From assembly GCA_023428695.1 (NCBI GenBank), contig JAEYWY010000025.1:116748-180747 (forward strand): 64,000 nucleotides of DNA, read 5' to 3'. Origin of the DNA: Bacteroidota bacterium (GTDB lineage: Bacteria; Bacteroidota; Bacteroidia; Cytophagales; Cyclobacteriaceae). How positions within the stretch are numbered: position 1 is the first letter of the stretch; every line of letters begins with the position of its first letter. The position numbers were made by a program, and so were the translations under genes. Shown piece by piece: positions 42,180 to 51,004 of the stretch. The notes under the pieces were generated by a model. That model saw only the letters and a list, made by a program, of their open reading frames with translations, searched no databases and had not been told where the DNA came from.

Positions 42180-44921
42180 ATGAAAAGGATTTTACTGGTA
42201 TTTGCGTGTTTGCTGGCCGCCGCTTCTGCCAAGGCCAGCCACATAGTAGGCGGAGAATTTGAGTGGGTATTCAAGGGGGTCCATCCAGCGACCGGTCAAC
42301 ACCGGTTTACCCTGAGCATGATCCTTTATTTTGATGTGCGATTTGGTAGTCCCGCTGCCCTCGACCAATACGTCGACGTCAGGGTATTCAGGAAACGCGA
42401 CAACATGATCATGATCAACCAGATCAGGATGAATCTGGCCGAGATTTCGCGCGTTCAGTACAAGAGGCCGGTATGTGCAACGCAAAACGGATCACTCGTT
42501 ACGGATCGTATCTTTTATACGTACATGGTCAACGGCGTTCAGGCTGAGATCCTGCTCAATCCCGGCTTGTACGATGACCCCGAGGGTTATTACATTTCCT
42601 GGGAACGCTGCTGCAGAAACTACAACATCACCAACATCTACAGCGAACCTCCCGATGGACTCGGCGGACGTTACGCAGGACAAACATTCTACATGGAGTT
42701 CCCGCCGTTGATTCGCAATAGTCAGCCGTTCTATAATTCGTCACCGCGACTGTTCCGGCCGCTGAGTGACTATGCATGCCCGGACCGCCTGTATACCGTC
42801 GACTTCGGTGGCGTCGATCCCGATGGCGACTCACTCGTTTACACCATGGTAATCCCGCTTAACACAAAAACAGGTGACGCAATTCCCGAGCCGGAAAGAC
42901 TGCCAAGACCGGGACCATACCCACGCGTTAACTATCGCTCACCGTTTTCCGCGAGCAACATCATGTCGGGTGCACCGGATCTTGCCATCAGCAAATCAGG
43001 AATACTCTCGGTAATCCCCACACGACCCGGACTCTACGTGTTCGCCGTACGCTGTGATGAATACCGTGACGGCCAGAAGATCGGCGAAATCAGACGCGAC
43101 TTTCAATTACTTGTATTGAGCGATTGTCCGCCGGCGTCACCACCGGTCGTGGAGGGTAAACGCCGCAACCAGACGGAATACGTTCGCAATCAATTACAAG
43201 TCGCGTTTGCAAATAATGACGTCGGTGAAGAGCGCTGTGTTGATATCCGCGTAAGCGATCCCGATGCAGCGACACAGGATGAAGACATCGAGATCCTTGC
43301 CGTTGCAGTGAACTTCCAGAACGAGAACCTCAATGAAATACTGCCCGAAGTTCCGCGTGCCGTTCTCTCCGACGGAAACCCGCAGACATTCGCGATTTGT
43401 TTTCCGCAATGTCCGTACACGCCCAACGACGTTTTTGTCGTCGATATCATCGTGCTCAATGAATCGTGCGGTGGCGCGTTGATGGATACGATCCGCGTTG
43501 AAGTGAATGCTGAAATGCCGCCAAACGCCACGCCGAAGTGGACACCTTCTGAAGTAAACGCTACCGTAACCGAAGGCGGCACACCGTTCAAGGTAACGTT
43601 CACCGGTACCGATGCTGACAACGACGAACTTGAAATCATTCCACCTCCGCTTGCTGCCGACTTCGCGAAATACGGACTCAACTGGACCGTCACGGACGTC
43701 GCTCCCGGCCGTGTTGAAGCTGAGCTTACATGGAATACCGAATGCGACCTCTACGACTTCAGTGTTCACCGTGAATTTGATTTCATCTTTCAACTCAATG
43801 ACATCGACCAATGTGATATCACACCCAATGATACACTGCACTTCGACCTGAAGCGCAGAATCCCCGACTTTCACGATCCGTTGATCGAATATGAACCCGA
43901 CAAGCCGCGACAGAAAATCAACCTGAGTCAAAAGCTGTATTCTACGTTGCAGTTCAACACATTGATTTCCGACGCGGATAACGACAAGCTGGAAGTCACC
44001 GGCGTTGGCAAAGACTTCGACTTGCCCTTGTACGGCGGTATTTATCCCGACAGAACACTCACTGGAACCACCAGTGTGCCCACCTCAGCGCCATTCAGCT
44101 GGTACCTGGATTGTAACCGCATTGATCTCAAACAAAAGGATACGTTTGATTTTTACCTGATTGTCACCGACAAGGAAAACCTGTGTGGTTACTACCTCGC
44201 TGACACACTTGACATTCGCCTCAACGTGCTGCCTCCTGATAATAATGCGCCGCACCTGACAATTAATGGCGAGTCTGAAGACGTTGAAGTAACTGTCACG
44301 TTAGGTGAAGAGCTCAATATTCCATTGATAGGCACCGATGCTGACGTGGTGCCGCGCGATATGCTCACCATGGAAATTATGAGCGCTTCCGGGAACGTAT
44401 TGCCGGAGGGATTCGCGTTTACCTCGGAGCCGTCACAATCACCGGTGACAGGCACCTTAACCTGGAATCCGGGTTGCGAAATATTCCAGAATGGCGTCTA
44501 TGAGAACAATTACCGCTTCAAGTTCCGCGTCACAGACGACAGGTGTTTTGCTGCGAAGTTCGATACGCTGTCCATGCGCCTAACGATAAAAGACCGCGAA
44601 ATTGACGACGACTTCCTGCCACCCAACGTGATCACGCCCAACTATACGGACGATCTGAACAGCTTCTTCGCGATGGTCAAGCTTGTTGACGGCAACCTTG
44701 TGAATATCCTCCCAATCGACAACTGCAGCGGACGCTTCCGCGACATAGTTATCATGAACCGATGGGGCCGCGAAGTGTTTACCAGCACCGATCGCGACTT
44801 CCGATGGTATGCCGAAGGTCAGCCTTCAGGCGTGTATTTTTATCAGTTGAGGTATACAAACCGCGAATACAAGGGTATTGTCTCCGTACTGCGCGGCGGA
44901 GAATCAGAGCTGAACAGGTAG
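42180..44921 (+). CDS. Large secreted protein with T9SS type B C-terminal sorting domain
   Basis: The 913-residue protein has a signal peptide (MKRILLVFACLLAAASAKA) and several Ig/cadherin-like beta domains with Asp-rich loops such as GTDADNDELEI, ISDADNDKLEV and GTDADVVPRD, suggesting calcium binding. The C-terminal 90 residues (FLPPNVITPNYTDDLNSFF, IVIMNRWGREVFTS, SGVYFYQLRY) match the gliding motility-associated / type B sorting domain. It should cross the outer membrane by type IX secretion and attach to the surface. Its 3' end overlaps the convergent gene by 18 bases. Confidence 0.9.
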   Translation: MKRILLVFACLLAAASAKASHIVGGEFEWVFKGVHPATGQHRFTLSMILYFDVRFGSPAALDQYVDVRVFRKRDNMIMINQIRMNLAEISRVQYKRPVCATQNGSLVTDRIFYTYMVNGVQAEILLNPGLYDDPEGYYISWERCCRNYNITNIYSEPPDGLGGRYAGQTFYMEFPPLIRNSQPFYNSSPRLFRPLSDYACPDRLYTVDFGGVDPDGDSLVYTMVIPLNTKTGDAIPEPERLPRPGPYPRVNYRSPFSASNIMSGAPDLAISKSGILSVIPTRPGLYVFAVRCDEYRDGQKIGEIRRDFQLLVLSDCPPASPPVVEGKRRNQTEYVRNQLQVAFANNDVGEERCVDIRVSDPDAATQDEDIEILAVAVNFQNENLNEILPEVPRAVLSDGNPQTFAICFPQCPYTPNDVFVVDIIVLNESCGGALMDTIRVEVNAEMPPNATPKWTPSEVNATVTEGGTPFKVTFTGTDADNDELEIIPPPLAADFAKYGLNWTVTDVAPGRVEAELTWNTECDLYDFSVHREFDFIFQLNDIDQCDITPNDTLHFDLKRRIPDFHDPLIEYEPDKPRQKINLSQKLYSTLQFNTLISDADNDKLEVTGVGKDFDLPLYGGIYPDRTLTGTTSVPTSAPFSWYLDCNRIDLKQKDTFDFYLIVTDKENLCGYYLADTLDIRLNVLPPDNNAPHLTINGESEDVEVTVTLGEELNIPLIGTDADVVPRDMLTMEIMSASGNVLPEGFAFTSEPSQSPVTGTLTWNPGCEIFQNGVYENNYRFKFRVTDDRCFAAKFDTLSMRLTIKDREIDDDFLPPNVITPNYTDDLNSFFAMVKLVDGNLVNILPIDNCSGRFRDIVIMNRWGREVFTSTDRDFRWYAEGQPSGVYFYQLRYTNREYKGIVSVLRGGESELNR

Positions 44922-45647
44922 CACGCGCTGCTCGCGGATAAAGGCGGTCTTTCCTTTCCAGCGGACTTTTATCCAAACATCCTGGCGGCTTTCGATCTCG
45001 AAACGGTGTCCGCCGCCAATGACAGCCACAACGGGTGCGGCACCCGACGGACCTGCCATAAGGTAGTTGTTTTCCCCCGTGACGATAATGCGGTTCGAAT
45101 CATCCCTATAGGAAAGATGCAAGGCGAAAAGTCCGGCAACCAGCAACGCCATAATGAGTACAGGAGCGGGCTTTTGGTTGCGGCGTGACAGGAAAGTCGC
45201 CACACTCACCAGGAGCAGAATGACAGCGCCAATGCCCATTGAGATGCGGTCGTGGTTCTTCTGATAGGTGATCATAACCTGCCCGGTTTCGTCTATGGCG
45301 TAGCCGGCAAGCTGGTGCTTTTTCGAAAGGCTCTGCATCTTGTTGAGGGCAGCTCCGTCGCCGGTGGCGAGGTAGTAGAGGTTGAGATAGTAGAGTGCCT
45401 CCCCTACGCGGTTGAGCCCCTCCTCGACAAATGCCATTTTCAGGAGCATGGCGGGGGTATATTCGCCCCGGTCGAGAATAGTTTTATAGTGGTCGAGTGA
45501 TTGTGTGAACTGCTTGGCATTAAAAAGAGAATCAGCCGTTTGAAGGCGATGAGTTGCCACCTGACTGTAACTGGGCGCCGCAGCAATGCCTGTTAGCAGC
45601 AGGGAAACGGCAATAATTTTTAAAATCCGGCATTGCATTTTTTTCAT
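44904..45647 (-). CDS. BatE-like TPR and SH3-type membrane protein
   Basis: The 247-residue protein has a signal sequence (IIAVSLLLTGIAAAPSYSQ) and TPR-like helices (ADSLFNAKQFTQSLDHYKTI). Two membrane segments follow (about residues 135-180), then a C-terminal bacterial SH3-like beta domain ending KTAFIREQRVLPV. This order resembles BatE of the Bacteroidota aerotolerance operon, but no batA-D genes are adjacent, so it may be a stand-alone relative. It overlaps the convergent T9SS gene by 18 bases. Confidence 0.75.
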   Translation of the reverse strand: MKKMQCRILKIIAVSLLLTGIAAAPSYSQVATHRLQTADSLFNAKQFTQSLDHYKTILDRGEYTPAMLLKMAFVEEGLNRVGEALYYLNLYYLATGDGAALNKMQSLSKKHQLAGYAIDETGQVMITYQKNHDRISMGIGAVILLLVSVATFLSRRNQKPAPVLIMALLVAGLFALHLSYRDDSNRIIVTGENNYLMAGPSGAAPVVAVIGGGHRFEIESRQDVWIKVRWKGKTAFIREQRVLPVQL

Positions 45648-45662
45648 CTTCTGTTACCTTTG
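45633..45662 (+). promoter_or_regulatory. Promoter upstream of tRNA-Lys
   Basis: TTG at 45633-45635 and TACCTTTG at 45655-45662 are 19 bases apart, a near-perfect match to the Bacteroidota consensus. The tRNA begins 170 bases downstream, so the transcript would have a processed leader. The element overlaps the start of the leftward BatE-like gene. Confidence 0.6.
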
Positions 45663-45833
45663 CGACCTCAATTACGGAAAACACACTGTAATTGCAAAGA
45701 AACAAAGCCTTCTGTGTTTTCACCTTAAAAGTGAAGGATGCAGGGAGCGGAAACAAAGCGAAAAGCGATCGGCGACGGCCGGGAGCTCTAGCCGGAAAAG
45801 CGAAGCGCCGGGTTACCGGCGGGTAGCAAATCC

Positions 45834-45906
45834 GATTCCGTAGCTCAGCTGGTAGAGCAATACACTTTTAATGTATGGGTCCTGGGTTCGAATCCCAGCG
45901 GGATCA
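45834..45906 (+). tRNA. tRNA-Lys (anticodon TTT)
   Basis: The 73-base gene folds as a cloverleaf. The acceptor stem GATTCCG pairs with CGGGATC (one T-G pair), the D arm includes AGCTCAGCTGGTAGAGC, the anticodon stem ATACA/TGTAT surrounds CTTTTAA with anticodon TTT, and the T arm CTGGG/CCCAG surrounds TTCGAAT. CCA is not encoded. It marks the boundary between core and accessory DNA. Confidence 0.96.
45886..45906 (+). other. Putative integration attachment site in the tRNA-Lys 3' end
   Basis: The T-arm and 3' acceptor half of the tRNA is the usual target of tyrosine recombinases, and an integrase gene starts 251 bases downstream in the same direction. No second copy of this sequence is seen in the window, so the far junction is either outside or degenerate. 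Confidence 0.4.
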
Positions 45907-45931
45907 CAGGTTGACAAACCAAAACACTCGA

Positions 45932-45968
45932 AAGCTCACAAAATTGATTTTTGTGGGCTTTTTTGTTT
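45932..45968 (+). terminator. Rho-independent terminator after tRNA-Lys
   Basis: AAGCTCACAAA pairs with TTTGTGGGCTT (one G-T pair) and is followed by TTTTTTGTTTTT, 26 bases after the tRNA. Confidence 0.75.
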
Positions 45969-46156
45969 TTAAAGCCTACCGAAAAAGACATCTATTCTCA
46001 TATGTAAAGGGACCTATTCGGGACCTGCGACAATTTGAGAAAACGAGGTCTCGCTAACCTGTATAAGGGATTCAATATCAAGTAGTTCAGTAAATGAACA
46101 TCTTGATTCTACAGAGACATCAAAGGATTTTTATTAACCATTAAAAAATTACTTTG

Positions 46157-47401
46157 ATGAACAAGACAATCAATGTCCACTTCCGATTGAAGAAGCGAAG
46201 CAGCTATGTGGTCGGAGAAAATTTGCCAATCTATTTACGATTGACAATCGATGGTGAGCGAACAGAATTCACAACACAACGTGAGATCGATCCAGCAAAA
46301 TGGAATTCCAAAAAAGGTCGCGCTATTGCGACTAAGAAAGAAGAGACGCGCCAGCTCAACAGTTTTCTTGAAACAATGCAAGCGCAGATTTTCGAAGCGC
46401 AACGCGCCTTGTTGAATAAAGGAAAAGACATCACCGTCAAGTCGATCAGAAATAAAATGCTCGGCATTGAAGAAGAATTGATCGATCCTTTGAAAGACAA
46501 GAGCCTGCTCCCGGTCTATCGCGAACACATCAAGCAGATCTCTGATCTGGTCGGCAAAGAGTACGCGAAAGGAACGTTAAAAAGATTTAAGTCAGCTTTC
46601 GTTTCACTGGAAGCCTTCATGAAGCACAAGAAGATGGAGGACATCAAGCTTCGCGAACTCAATTACCAGTTTATCACAGACTACGAATTCTTTTTGAAGA
46701 CCGTCCGAAACGTTGAGCATAACACCGCGATGGGAACAATTAAGAAGCTCAAGAAGATTATTCGAATTTGCGTTGCTCATGATTGGATGGAGAAAGATCC
46801 GTTCATGAATTACAAAGTAAGGGTACGTGAGACTAACAGACCGTTCTTACTTCAAGATGAACTTGATAAGATAATTGCCTTAAGATTTACGGCAGAGCGC
46901 CTCACCCAAGTGCGTGACATTTTTGTGTTCTGTTGTTACACCGGTCTAGCTTACGCGGATGTTCAGAAACTAAGAAGAGTTGATATTGTGATCGGTCACG
47001 ATGGCGAGAAGTGGATTCATACTGAGCGTGTGAAAACAGAAACTGCAACACGCGTCCCACTCCTGCCTCAAGCATTGAAGATTATGGATGTTTATAAAGA
47101 TCATCCGCAGTGTGTGAATGAAGGGAAACTCTTGCCGGTATCCAGTAATCAGAAGATGAACGAGTACTTAAAAGAGATCGCAGACCGGTGTGAAATCAAT
47201 AAGAAGATGACGTTTCATACTGCGCGGCATACTTTCGCGACTACGGTGACCTTAACGAATGGAGTGCCGATTGAAACGGTGAGCAAGATGCTTGGACATA
47301 AGACCCTGAGGACAACGCAGCAGTATGCGAAGATTTTGGATCAGAAGGTGAGCGAGGATATGAAAATACTACGAAACAAGCTTGATCAGAGAGTTCAGTA
47401 G
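46157..47401 (+). CDS. Tyrosine recombinase/integrase of the island
   Basis: From the ATG at 46157 (a TTG precedes it) the protein has 414 residues. It has an N-terminal arm-type DNA-binding domain (about 1-100), a SAM-like core-binding domain (about 115-215) and a catalytic domain. The visible catalytic set is Lys293 in RVKTE, H354-T-A-R357, His381 in LGHKT and the nucleophile Tyr390. The usual first Arg in TGLR is Ala265 (TGLAYADV), as in IntDOT-type Bacteroidota integrases. Its location beside tRNA-Lys makes it the likely integrase of the accessory region. Confidence 0.93.
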   Translation: MNKTINVHFRLKKRSSYVVGENLPIYLRLTIDGERTEFTTQREIDPAKWNSKKGRAIATKKEETRQLNSFLETMQAQIFEAQRALLNKGKDITVKSIRNKMLGIEEELIDPLKDKSLLPVYREHIKQISDLVGKEYAKGTLKRFKSAFVSLEAFMKHKKMEDIKLRELNYQFITDYEFFLKTVRNVEHNTAMGTIKKLKKIIRICVAHDWMEKDPFMNYKVRVRETNRPFLLQDELDKIIALRFTAERLTQVRDIFVFCCYTGLAYADVQKLRRVDIVIGHDGEKWIHTERVKTETATRVPLLPQALKIMDVYKDHPQCVNEGKLLPVSSNQKMNEYLKEIADRCEINKKMTFHTARHTFATTVTLTNGVPIETVSKMLGHKTLRTTQQYAKILDQKVSEDMKILRNKLDQRVQ

Positions 47402-47416
47402 TTCAGGATATTTGAC

Positions 47417-47453
47417 ATTACCCTGCAGGACTTTTAGATTCCTGCAGGGTAAT
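47417..47453. terminator. Bidirectional terminator between integrase and defence operon
   Basis: A perfect 13-bp inverted repeat ATTACCCTGCAGG / CCTGCAGGGTAAT with an 11-base loop is followed by TTTTC. It lies between the convergent integrase and HerA genes. Confidence 0.75.
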
Positions 47454-47483
47454 TTTCATCAGGATTCACCGAATAACAGAAAA

Positions 47484-49664
47484 CTAAAAAGGAAGGTCGT
47501 CGGTCTCATCATTTTCATCTTTCTCATTCAAAGGTATATCGGTTAAGTTTGAGTCGTTAATACTTTCTTTTGAGATCGTAACAGTAGAGGTATCCTTCAC
47601 CCCCTGCCAATCTTTAACAATCTCTGACCACTCTGGCTTCCTTTCGGACTGGCCAGTCCAAACACCCCAGAAATCTGGATCACTTGAATTCGGTCGATAG
47701 CGCTTTTCAAGTTCGTTCATCTCAACGAGAATCGGTATTGATGAAGCCCATCCTAGTAATATGGCCTTTCTCGTCGGCAAAATTGGAAGTTCCTTTAACA
47801 ATCCTCCAATATTATCTGGCACAAGGCGTCTCACCAGATCTTGATCTCTATCATTCACAAGTCGATGAAGAAGGAACGTATTACATTGTGACAAGACGGT
47901 ATCTGACAATTCAGAGGGGCGCTGTGAGGACAGCATAAGGCTCAACCCAAATTTTCTACCTTCCTTTGCTATTTTTTCGAATACTTGGCTACATACTTCA
48001 GAAGGCGAGACCTCATCACGTTCATGGTATTTTTTTATAAAATTATGGGCCTCCTCCAATACCAACACTGATGGCAATACCTTCGAGAATTTCCTTCTGT
48101 GACGTTGCAATGCTTCAAATACTATTCGTGAAATTACTGCGACAATTAAGTGCACTACATCTGATGGGACAAGTGATAAATCAATTACTACGGTTCCCGA
48201 CATATACTCTTCCAACCAATCACCTAGTGTAGTCTCACCGTCATCATGGATTATTGAACGCATTCTATTGTCTGACAATAACGATCTAATGCGCATAATG
48301 AAAAAGTCCAGAAACTGAAGCGCTCCTTGTTCCTGTGCTATCAATTCAAGGTGATCAGGCAACTGATCTAGTTTGAATAATATTGGCTTGTCTTCATCAG
48401 GACCCTCATGATTCATTACTCCACCAATACTTTCAATGAAAATACTCAATGATTTTAGAGCGTTTTCAACTTCTGCAACTTCGAAACCTTCATAGTATGA
48501 TATAGTTTCACCGTTCTTTTCGAAGGTTTTATAACGAGACGATGAAATGTCATTTAACTCAGAATGGAGATTTTCTAAACTTTGTTTGAGAACATCTGAG
48601 GTTTGTGTACTAAAATACTCTGCATCATTGGCGCAACTTTGGAGTTTCTTACCAAAGTCATTTCTCCCAGGTTTATCTTTGAATGCGGAAACACCTATCA
48701 TTAAATCGTTTCGAAGGGAAATAATACAGCTAGAAAAATGTCGCCTAATTTTAATTGTGATTTCATCCTGCGATTTGTCTCCACTTTTTAGTTCCCTCAA
48801 GGCACGCCTTAGAATTGGACGTTGAGTTCTTCCTGTAGCTTGAGAAAAAGAACTCCACTCGTAACTATTCCAAAACCATGCAGGAACTCTTAGTTGCTTA
48901 AAGGAAGATGCTTCTTCCACCGACACTTCAATTTTGAACAACTTAAGATCGCTATCTAGATCGTCAAACGATTTTGAATATTCTCCATTGGGGTCAAGAA
49001 TAATAAACCTTGAATTTAACTTTTGCAGTTCAGCTTTTTTGCGTTTTGAGGCTTCCTCTAACGACCATCTGATAAGTCCCGCAACTGAGCAAGACTTACC
49101 GCTACCTGTATTTCCTAAAACAGCCACGTGGCGTCCGAAAAGCCGATCGGGATTGATCTTAACTATAGCATTCCCCGCAATTGGAGCTCTCCCTATTTGT
49201 ACGTAAGCCTCTTCATCATCGTTTTCAACAATAGATCGCAGTTGTTGATCAGTCGGCAGAATGACAGAATCTCCAATCGATGGAAACGAATATACGCCTC
49301 GTTCTAATGTATAAATTGGATCGCCATTTTTGGTTTCCCGCTTAAGCGTTCCGATAGGATTAACTGCCATTTTTCTTAGCGGGAAGGGTAGATCAATTAG
49401 GTCATAGTCCTTAAATCCCTTCCTCTTTGGATATTGAGAATGCTCAACTCCTAGCCAACTAATTATTCCCACCAATGCTCCAACTTCATTTGGTATGAGG
49501 ATAAATCCATTTATTCTTGGAAACAGACTGGGCACGCCAGTATTTAAAGCAGTATTTTGAGGGGCATCTGGTTCAAGTAAAACTTTAATTTCGTTAGGAG
49601 AAACAAAGTCGACTGTTCCAATGGAAAGATTTCTTAATCTATCAAAATTATATTGCTCTATCAT
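47484..49664 (-). CDS. HerA-type hexameric ATPase/translocase of a SIR2-HerA defence pair
   Basis: The 726-residue protein has an N-terminal HerA-like beta-barrel (HAS-barrel) region, Walker A GNTGSGKS (184-191), LDPNGEYS (223-230), Walker B VLVLEEAH (533-540) and the conserved EGRKFGLSLMLSSQRPS segment (568-584). This is the FtsK-HerA (DUF87) fold that forms hexameric DNA translocases. Its start overlaps the SIR2 stop by four bases (ATGA). SIR2-HerA pairs form a large complex that degrades NAD and/or DNA on phage infection. Unusual is the C-terminus, an acidic stretch ending DDLPF, as in bacterial single-stranded DNA-binding protein. It is AT-rich relative to the core genes. Confidence 0.92.
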   Translation of the reverse strand: MIEQYNFDRLRNLSIGTVDFVSPNEIKVLLEPDAPQNTALNTGVPSLFPRINGFILIPNEVGALVGIISWLGVEHSQYPKRKGFKDYDLIDLPFPLRKMAVNPIGTLKRETKNGDPIYTLERGVYSFPSIGDSVILPTDQQLRSIVENDDEEAYVQIGRAPIAGNAIVKINPDRLFGRHVAVLGNTGSGKSCSVAGLIRWSLEEASKRKKAELQKLNSRFIILDPNGEYSKSFDDLDSDLKLFKIEVSVEEASSFKQLRVPAWFWNSYEWSSFSQATGRTQRPILRRALRELKSGDKSQDEITIKIRRHFSSCIISLRNDLMIGVSAFKDKPGRNDFGKKLQSCANDAEYFSTQTSDVLKQSLENLHSELNDISSSRYKTFEKNGETISYYEGFEVAEVENALKSLSIFIESIGGVMNHEGPDEDKPILFKLDQLPDHLELIAQEQGALQFLDFFIMRIRSLLSDNRMRSIIHDDGETTLGDWLEEYMSGTVVIDLSLVPSDVVHLIVAVISRIVFEALQRHRRKFSKVLPSVLVLEEAHNFIKKYHERDEVSPSEVCSQVFEKIAKEGRKFGLSLMLSSQRPSELSDTVLSQCNTFLLHRLVNDRDQDLVRRLVPDNIGGLLKELPILPTRKAILLGWASSIPILVEMNELEKRYRPNSSDPDFWGVWTGQSERKPEWSEIVKDWQGVKDTSTVTISKESINDSNLTDIPLNEKDENDETDDLPF

Positions 49665-50971
49665 TGACTTGCAGTTTTGTCCTTACTTTCCTTTATATCA
49701 ATGATCGAGTCCGCATTATCCTTTCGCTTGTTAATTAAATCACTCATTTTAGTTGTTAGACGATCAATTGCAGATTTTGGTAAGTACCCATCGACAAGGT
49801 GGCGCAAGTCGCCAAAATGGCTTCCTATCAAGAGTGTGTATTGAGCACGATTTTTATCTTTTAAAAAATTTTGAATTCGATTGCCTGGATCGCTGTAAGC
49901 TATGATCACGAGATGAGTGGACGGGATAGTAAACATATCTGCGATAATCCGATTAATATGAGAGTCCCCAAACCCATACCCGTATGTTACGACTGCAGAA
50001 TTCGGGCGGCAAATTGCAGTAGAGAAGTCACGAAACAATTCTGAGTACGGATAATATGCAGTTTCTATGTCTTTTGCAGAATTAGGATAGATCACAACAT
50101 GATCAATTGCTTTTTGCGGAATCTCTGGATGAGTATCAATTGCTCCAAAAGGCAGAAGTGCACGAATTATCTTTCCATGCTCTTTAAATTGCCAATCAAT
50201 TGATCCGTGTAATTTTGTGATCCTTGCCACTCCCTCAACGTATCGAGGTTCACCTCTAATTCCTGGAGGATTGTAATGATAATCTAATTCAAGCCGAGTG
50301 TTTCTAAAAATCGGTTGAAGCTTTCCCTTAAAACGGTCTAATAGTATAATACCAACTTCGTCACAACCATATTCGAGAAATCGATCGTAATTAGTAGTAA
50401 AAATATTAAGTCGCTCTCTCGAAGCCGCTCTGCTTGAAAAGCTCAGCAAAAATGAATTCAAATAGCTGAATGCACTGATAGCTTGCGTTTGTTCATCTGT
50501 TGTCCGTGACGTTAACTTATCACGAAAGTTCTTTTCGGTTAACAAAACCTGCCTAATGAATGAGTTTAATGACGTATCTAATTCAGACTTCAACGCTGCT
50601 GCCTTTCCATCTTCTAAAATTTCGTATCCTTTTAATAAATCAAGCGCAACTCGAAAATCATCTTCAAGATTTGCTTCACCACGTTCCATCGCACTTGCAG
50701 ATTTGTCCGCGTGTTTTGTTATATTTTCTTTATATGGTCCGGCCAACGCTAATCGCCCCATTCCTTGCGCCTTTATTCCGGCTAAATAAGAAACTGCTGA
50801 TGTCAATCCTGACCCTATAAGAAGAGAGAAGTGTTCACTTTGAAAAATTGCACTTAGCCAGGGTTCCACTTTTGATCTCCATTCTTTATAACCTGGATCC
50901 TGGTCGAATGATGATGAATCAGTACTGGTTTTAATGATATGTTTTCGATTCCAGTCAATATTAAGCTCCAT
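49661..50971 (-). CDS. SIR2-family NADase-like defence protein
   Basis: The 436-residue protein has a SIR2 fold: LLIGSGLTSAVSYLAG (51-65) for the nucleotide-binding glycine motif, FTTNYDRFLEYGCDE (191-205) with Asn194 and Asp196, and TKLHGSIDW (252-260) with the catalytic His255. Sirtuin zinc cysteines are absent, as usual in defence NADases. It is expected to cleave NAD+ on activation. It is coupled to herA by a four-base overlap and lies 33 bases after the 730-residue gene, so it is in one operon with the two upstream genes. Confidence 0.92.
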   Translation of the reverse strand: MELNIDWNRKHIIKTSTDSSSFDQDPGYKEWRSKVEPWLSAIFQSEHFSLLIGSGLTSAVSYLAGIKAQGMGRLALAGPYKENITKHADKSASAMERGEANLEDDFRVALDLLKGYEILEDGKAAALKSELDTSLNSFIRQVLLTEKNFRDKLTSRTTDEQTQAISAFSYLNSFLLSFSSRAASRERLNIFTTNYDRFLEYGCDEVGIILLDRFKGKLQPIFRNTRLELDYHYNPPGIRGEPRYVEGVARITKLHGSIDWQFKEHGKIIRALLPFGAIDTHPEIPQKAIDHVVIYPNSAKDIETAYYPYSELFRDFSTAICRPNSAVVTYGYGFGDSHINRIIADMFTIPSTHLVIIAYSDPGNRIQNFLKDKNRAQYTLLIGSHFGDLRHLVDGYLPKSAIDRLTTKMSDLINKRKDNADSIIDIKESKDKTASQ

Positions 50972-51004
50972 TTTTAATGGTTTTGAAAGTCAAATGATGA
51001 TGTA

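Noticed and set aside
43194..43931. Leftward 245-codon frame inside the T9SS cargo gene
   Set aside because: It is antisense to a well-supported coding sequence, with no recognisable domain.
45875..46057. 60-codon frame across the tRNA-Lys 3' end
   Set aside because: It begins inside the tRNA gene and crosses a terminator.
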